From: Trichoplusia ni
Lineage: Eukaryota; Arthropoda; Insecta; Lepidoptera; Noctuidae
Direction: 5' to 3'
DNA length: 64,000 nucleotides
Assembly: GCF_003590095.1 (NCBI RefSeq)
Contig: NC_039492.1
Location: 2,232,001 to 2,296,000, forward strand
The notes below the pieces were generated by a model. It ran no database searches, was not told the DNA's origin, and saw only the letters and a program-made list of their open reading frames with translations. A program made the translations under genes and the position numbers. Of this stretch, positions 59,177 to 64,000 are shown piece after piece. Within the stretch, counting starts at the first letter, position 1, and each line of letters opens with the position of its first letter.

Positions 59177-61345
59177 TTTTTTTGATAAAAATTAATAATA
59201 TTACGATATAATTATTTTATATTTATTTATCAAAAACAAATCAAATAATATTTAAATTTTAATAAATTTCTGGAAATGTAATATTATTTTCTTTAAATCT
59301 TAATCTGTTATTCCAAAGGCCGCAAATAAACTGTATTCTTCAAAAATGAAATTATAAAATTTAAATAATAAGAATTCGAAATTAATTATTCTTAAATATA
59401 AAGCTGGCTTCACGTTTTCGGTTTATCTTGAGTAAATTATAAATTTAAATGTCTTTGTTCGTGGTCTTGCATTATGAAAATGAATGGTTTGGAGGAAGGA
59501 ACGGAGGTTTTTTTTTACATCTGGCGCATGCATCGATTAAGACTTACTTAGGTTTCATGATAAGAATAATTTATGAATGACACTCAAAGTCACTGAGGAC
59601 TTACTAAATGAGAATACAATTAATTAAATAAATAGGTACGCTTTTCGTTGCTAAAATATACTCTGCCATTTTCATTGCAAGATTTATAGTAAAAACAATA
59701 GTTTTCGGATCACATATTTATTTATCTTCACATTTCGATTTCGGATGCCAGACCTAAAAAAGTTTTTTTAAACACGTTAGAAGGCAATAACTACATGTAA
59801 GATTAAAATAGATCACTTTGAAAAAAAAACTGTCACTGGATATAAAATAAAATAAAAATCTTAAAATCTACAAAAAAAACAAATAGTATAATCGATAAAA
59901 GAAAATCTAAATAAAAACAGTCACACCAATAATTCTCAAGAAAATATTCTTTTCAAAAATTAAATTAGGAACGGTCGTGAAAAAAAGTCGCTTATCTGTG
60001 ACTCGCATTGTCTGCGGCCCTTACACAATACACGATGTAATGCCCCCGCGATATGCATCTGACTGATGTATTTATGTATTCGTTTAGTCTCAACCATTTT
60101 TCTTTTGTTCATTATTTATATTTATTATATTTTTTCTTGAATGTTTTGTTCAATTCTTTTTTTTTTTGAGATAGAGTTGTGAGGTTATGTTTGTGTGTAA
60201 GGACTTTAGGGGTCAAGTGAGTTTATTTTTCTACGTCCAATTGTGGGAAAAAGAAAACTAGTGAAAATACACTAAATCACTTCTGCGCAGGTGAAGGTCA
60301 GCGCTCAAGATCCGTGTCGTGCAAATGACTACGTATGCTGCATTTAATTTATATTCATCAGGAAGTTATTCAGTCAAGTAAACATTATTAAAAACTACAC
60401 AAAACAAAAGCTCAAAAAATTAAAACATCTTTCTAATCCCCGTCTAACACAAGCCCAAAAACAGAATTGCTAAGTAAAACCAAATCAATATCAGAAACAC
60501 CTAACTATAAAGGTCTGCGAACTAAACTGACCTTGGTTTAATTAGAGTATTAACAAGGTTATTGATACTATATTATTTGAACCGGTTCGAGTGCAACAAA
60601 CCAGATTTATTTGGGACTTAAACCAGTTTATTTGCTTAAGGTCAAGTTCTCTGCACGTATCGTTCCAAACCGGCTTTTAATTTTATTGAATTTTTGATTT
60701 GTGATTTAATTTTTTTGAGTTTTTTTGTTCTTATGAAGTTAAGGTTTTTGTGCTCTTCGGTTTATCGAACTCGGTTTTAATTACGATGAGTATCGTCATT
60801 ATAGGGTATTTGACGAGACAAATTGAAGCACGTTAGATACGTTTCCAGAAAATATTGGATACTATTTTTTAAATATGGAGAAACGGAGCGTAGCGTACTT
60901 ATAAGTGACGTCAACTGGACTTCATGATTGATTCTACTTCAGTCAGCGCCTTATTTATTATTTTTTTGTCTAGTTACCAATAAAAATAATTATACAGGCA
61001 GCATTTATTAGTCTGAATTAAAATCCATTTTATGTAATTCAACTACATTCCACAATTACGTATTTTACCGAATAGCTATAAAAGCGATAATTGCTTTCTC
61101 ATAAAAATAAGTAAATTCTACTAAAGCCGGATTCGAATTATAAAATTATTTGAATTTGAATTTCATTCGTATGTTGAGAAAGTAATGGCTGGATATATTA
61201 TTATTTTGATTAATAAAAGAAACAAAATAACCGGAGCTGAAAATAAGAGGATTAAATAATAAGTATTTTCATTGTAGCTCCGTAATTCTGTAATTTTCAG
61301 CACTCAGAAATTTCGGGATAAATACAATATAGTACTAATATAATT
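59177..61345. other. No supported gene; one CRE-containing patch
   Basis: AT-rich. The only distinctive spot is about 60890-60955, where GGAGCGTAGCGTAC is followed by TGACGTCA at 60906-60913 and TTCAGTCAGCGCC. Confidence 0.4.
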
Positions 61346-61593
61346 GACGGGCCTGTTGGTCTAGTAGCTAGTAACCCTGGCTGCTATACCGGAGGTCGTG
61401 GGTTCGATTCCCACCCAGGACAAATGTTTATGAGATGGGCATGATCATTTGTTCTGTGTCTGGGTGTAATTTATCTATATTATATATAGGAATGTCTAGG
61501 AATATATAAGTATGTTTATCAGTTGTCTAGTACTCATAATACAAGCTCTCCTTAGTTTGAGACTAGATGGTGTTGTGTGAAAGTTGTAAAAAA
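61346..61593 (+). mobile_element. SINE family C, full-length copy
   Basis: The tRNA-like head GGGCCTGTTGGTCTAGTAGC has a perfect B box (GGGTTCGATTCCCACCC, about 61400-61416). The body has AGGACAAATGTTTATGAGAT and GTTCTGTGTCTGGGTGTAAT, then TATATATAGGAATG, CAAGCTCTCCTTAGTTTGAG and GTTGTGTGAAAGTTG, ending in an A-run. It is the only copy in the window. It resembles a functional tRNA gene over the first 75 bp but continues into the SINE body, so it is not one. Confidence 0.8.
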
Positions 61594-62560
61594 AAAGTAA
61601 GAGATGGATCTATAATTGCATATTTTTATTAGTTTCTAACAATTAAATAGTGTGATTCCTATTCCTAACTTTTTTGGTTATTTCATCTTTTTAATCTTTT
61701 CGTTTTTTTCTTTTGACTCCGGAAAAAGTTCATCAAATGCCATGTTAAGTTCTAGTTAAGTGCTAATGACCATATTCACTTACAGCATTGGCTAAGATAA
61801 ATTTAAATAACGTTTTTTGCTTTGGCAATCATTCTGCTTCTGCGAATTGTTTCCTCATTACATAACGATACGTTAACGTACTTTAATGTATTTTGTGGAG
61901 TTTCAATGTATTTCTTTATTCGGGCATAGGGTTGCTACTGAGCTGCAAGTGATTTAGTTTGTAATTTATAGTTTTCGTGACTGCAGAAGCAGTGATTTAC
62001 ATGTTAGGCGTCCTCTCCTCGTCATTAAACAAAAAGCATACTAAATAATATTATTAACAAATCTACAAAATTTTGCATAGTTAAAGTATTTTTTATTTTT
62101 ACTTTCTATTCAGTTATTTTTCATATTTCTTACAGATATACATATGAGCTAAAAAGCTGATGTGTTTTAATTAGATTTTATTTATATTTACGCTATGTAT
62201 TTTTAATTATGCTATATAAATTTTCTAATGAACACCTCAGCATTGTTTCATTAAAATAATGAGATTATTAAAAAAACGAAACTGACAACCCTATACTGGG
62301 TAGTTATTAGCAACTCAATGAACAATGGGTGTTACAAAAACTAAAGAGTCGACTTTAATATCTGTGGCCATCTCGCTAGTGATACCTACGCCCATGACTT
62401 TGCCTGGTTTTTTACACATTACCATGGAATATATTATCGAGTGAGGCTTGTGCAGATTACAGCGTTAGTCACCTTAAGGTCAAGGTTAAACAACGTTGAA
62501 AAAGGTTACATTCGGGGTGCATACATTTTAACATTTTTTTTCTACACATATTATTGTACC
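61594..62560. other. No recognisable gene or repeat
   Basis: AT-rich spacer without a supported feature. Confidence 0.4.
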
Positions 62561-62581
62561 GCAATTTTCATTGAATATAAA

Positions 62582-62683
62582 AACCTTAGTTAATATTTTG
62601 AAGGAATTATATTACAAGTTATCGTCAAATATTCATTGCACACAATCAGCATGATTAACAAATGTCAAATATTAACTAAGGTT
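62582..62683. repeat. 102 bp segment bounded by 17 bp perfect inverted repeats
   Basis: AACCTTAGTTAATATTT (62582-62598) and AAATATTAACTAAGGTT (62667-62683). It could be a tiny MITE, but no target duplication or second copy was seen. Confidence 0.5.
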
Positions 62684-63559
62684 ATTGACTATAAATAAAA
62701 TCGATACACTAATTGCAACAAAATCTAGTCTAAAAATATATTTTATTAATACTGGAAATGTCCAGTTTTTTGCAACAACACATTCTTGTTAATAATTATA
62801 TAACAATAGTGTACTTTTTATAGCGACACGAAGAAAATCAAATTAAACGTGATACGATCAAATAAAGGCCACATACAGGAATATCGATGCAAAAAAGTTC
62901 AAATACTTCTAAAAATAATTCAAACAAAAATGATCCTTAATTCATCAACATAAGTAACATTATGGCTTGTTAAAATAAACCATTCGTTACGAATATGAGT
63001 TCCATTTGTAATAAAAAGTACAGACAACAAAAAACATATCTACAAATGGGCATGTATTTGTGTTTTGTACAGTCAGAGCAAAAAGTTCTAATTACTTAAT
63101 TCAATTAATGGGCTATATATTGTTATGGGAATTGTGAAAAAAAGTCGTAAATTATAGCTATCAAATACCGACAGAGCAGTTAAATATTACACATTAAAGT
63201 AATTTAGAATTTATTTGAATCGGTATAAAGTTCATATTTTGTTGCTCTGATGTTGCTTAGTTTGTTCCTCGTGTGAAACTAAGACGTAATAACTTTTTAT
63301 ACTGCATTACAAAACTATACTGCGACATAATATTAAGGGATGTTCACATACAAAAAAATCTAGTCTACCGATTATAATACTTCATGCGGTGCACTTTCAC
63401 GATCATTATGGTACTTGCACACTAAAATTAAACTGTTTTATTGGTCGTGACCAACATATATGCCGATGGGTTTACTTAATAATTTATCTTACCGAAACAG
63501 ACAGTCATTAAAATAATAATCAACAGATTTAAAATTCTAAAAACCCAAGTTTTAAATTG

Positions 63560-63685
63560 TCACTCAATTCAATTTCATCAAAATCGGTCCAGCCGTTTTT
63601 ATAGTTGTAAATTGCATTATCTTCAGTTTTGAAGCTACCCTGAAAATAACAGCCTGCTAGCTTATCGGGAAGTGCCTCAAAATTG
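63560..63685 (+). repeat. Dispersed repeat F, copy 2, with extra 5' block
   Basis: AAAATCGGTCCAGCCGTTTT leads into TATAGTTGTAAATTGCATTA, TTTTGAAGCTACCCTGAAAA, and CCTGCTAGCTTATCGGGAAG then TGCCTCA. The last three blocks are those of copy 1 at 8604-8688. The minus-strand 77-codon frame here is translated repeat. Confidence 0.65.
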
Positions 63686-63824
63686 AGTTGCAAAAATCCA
63701 ACCGGAACGACAAACAAACAAACAAGAAAAGTACTCACAAAAAACGTGGGAAAATGCTTCACAAATCACGACCGTCATAACGAAACGTTGAGTCAATGTG
63801 TTGCTGACCTTACTAGGGTGAGAG

Positions 63825-63905
63825 CCCCTGTCGTCGTCCTAGCTCACAAATCGATCGATGACGTCACTCGATTCATTATCACTCGATTAACGCCGCCATT
63901 GTAAG
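63825..63905 (+). promoter_or_regulatory. CpG/CRE patch ending at a possible donor
   Basis: GTCGTCGTCCTAGCTCAC, then TCGATCGATGACGTCACTCG (exact CRE at 63859-63866), then TTAACGCCGCCATT followed by GTAAGTGATG at about 63901. This repeats the pattern at 1.3-1.6 kb and 37.3-37.4 kb: a CpG-rich patch closed by a plus-strand donor. The evidence is weak and close to the window edge. Confidence 0.25.
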
Positions 63906-64000
63906 TGATGTAGCCTTGAGTTAATATTCTGTCTTAAGATTTTTAATGTTAGGGACTTTTTGATGACCTGTTAATTGCTGAGCTTATTGTGATAAACTTT

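Noticed and set aside
61346..61420. Apparent tRNA gene with perfect B box
   Set aside because: The tRNA-like part runs directly into a SINE body with an A-rich end, and the family is familiar in Lepidoptera. The same logic rejects the tRNA-like heads at 544, 19303 and 45749.
9513..63762. Shared peptide WTDFDEI in frames at 9.6 kb and 63.6 kb
   Set aside because: It is the translation of the repeat-tail sequence GGACCGATTTCGATGAAAT or its relative, and the frames otherwise differ.

Overview
This 64 kb window is AT-rich eukaryotic DNA (roughly two-thirds A+T by eye). It is almost certainly from a moth or butterfly. The evidence is its repeat population: tRNA-headed SINEs with clear A and B boxes, the very common CCCACTGTTGGGC/GGACATAGGCCTC retrotransposon tail, the family carrying GGTTCCGTA and ending TTGACCGGTTTT, and the MITE with GTTTACTCACGCG ends. 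I recognise these from general knowledge of lepidopteran genomes; no database was searched.

No intact protein-coding gene, rRNA, functional tRNA or CRISPR array is supported. Nearly all the short open frames look like chance or are translated repeats. The best explanation is one very long intron, or an intergenic region, scattered with decayed mobile elements. Plus-strand splicing signals favour the intron reading: a CpG-rich candidate promoter and noncoding first exon (about 1290-1624) ending at a GTGAGT donor; a second candidate first exon (about 37255-37445) ending at GTAAGT; and a strong recursive-splicing-like site at 43028/43029, where a pyrimidine tract and CAG abut GTAAGT.

Layout. 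1-3.9 kb: SINE and candidate promoter. 3.9-13 kb: dense degraded repeats with one clearly nested insertion, and a LINE C-terminal remnant at 8.1-8.5 kb. 13-31 kb: SINEs, LINE tails, a CpG patch with a CRE site (21.5 kb), possible decayed coding DNA (28-29 kb) and a near-perfect 27 bp hairpin (28993-29050). 31-43 kb: a CpG-rich patch (32.1 kb), two near-complete GGTTCCGTA-family copies, the second candidate exon with a 289 bp TA-flanked MITE just behind it, and the recursive-splice candidate. 43-55 kb: a decayed reading frame on the minus strand (48.3-49.0 kb) and an RTE-type LINE fragment with a frameshift (52.9-53.3 kb). 55-57 kb: a 139 bp inverted-repeat element beside a 749 bp foldback element with near-identical arms and an 8 bp target duplication, then two copies of a short hairpin repeat. 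57-64 kb: a MITE with both ends, a SINE, and a CpG/CRE patch with a possible donor at the right edge.

The most unusual signals are the recursive-splice-like site, a dispersed 45-57 bp imperfect palindrome with GTGGGAGCGAGA-type arms in nine copies, the foldback element, and an excess of exact TGACGTCA sites.
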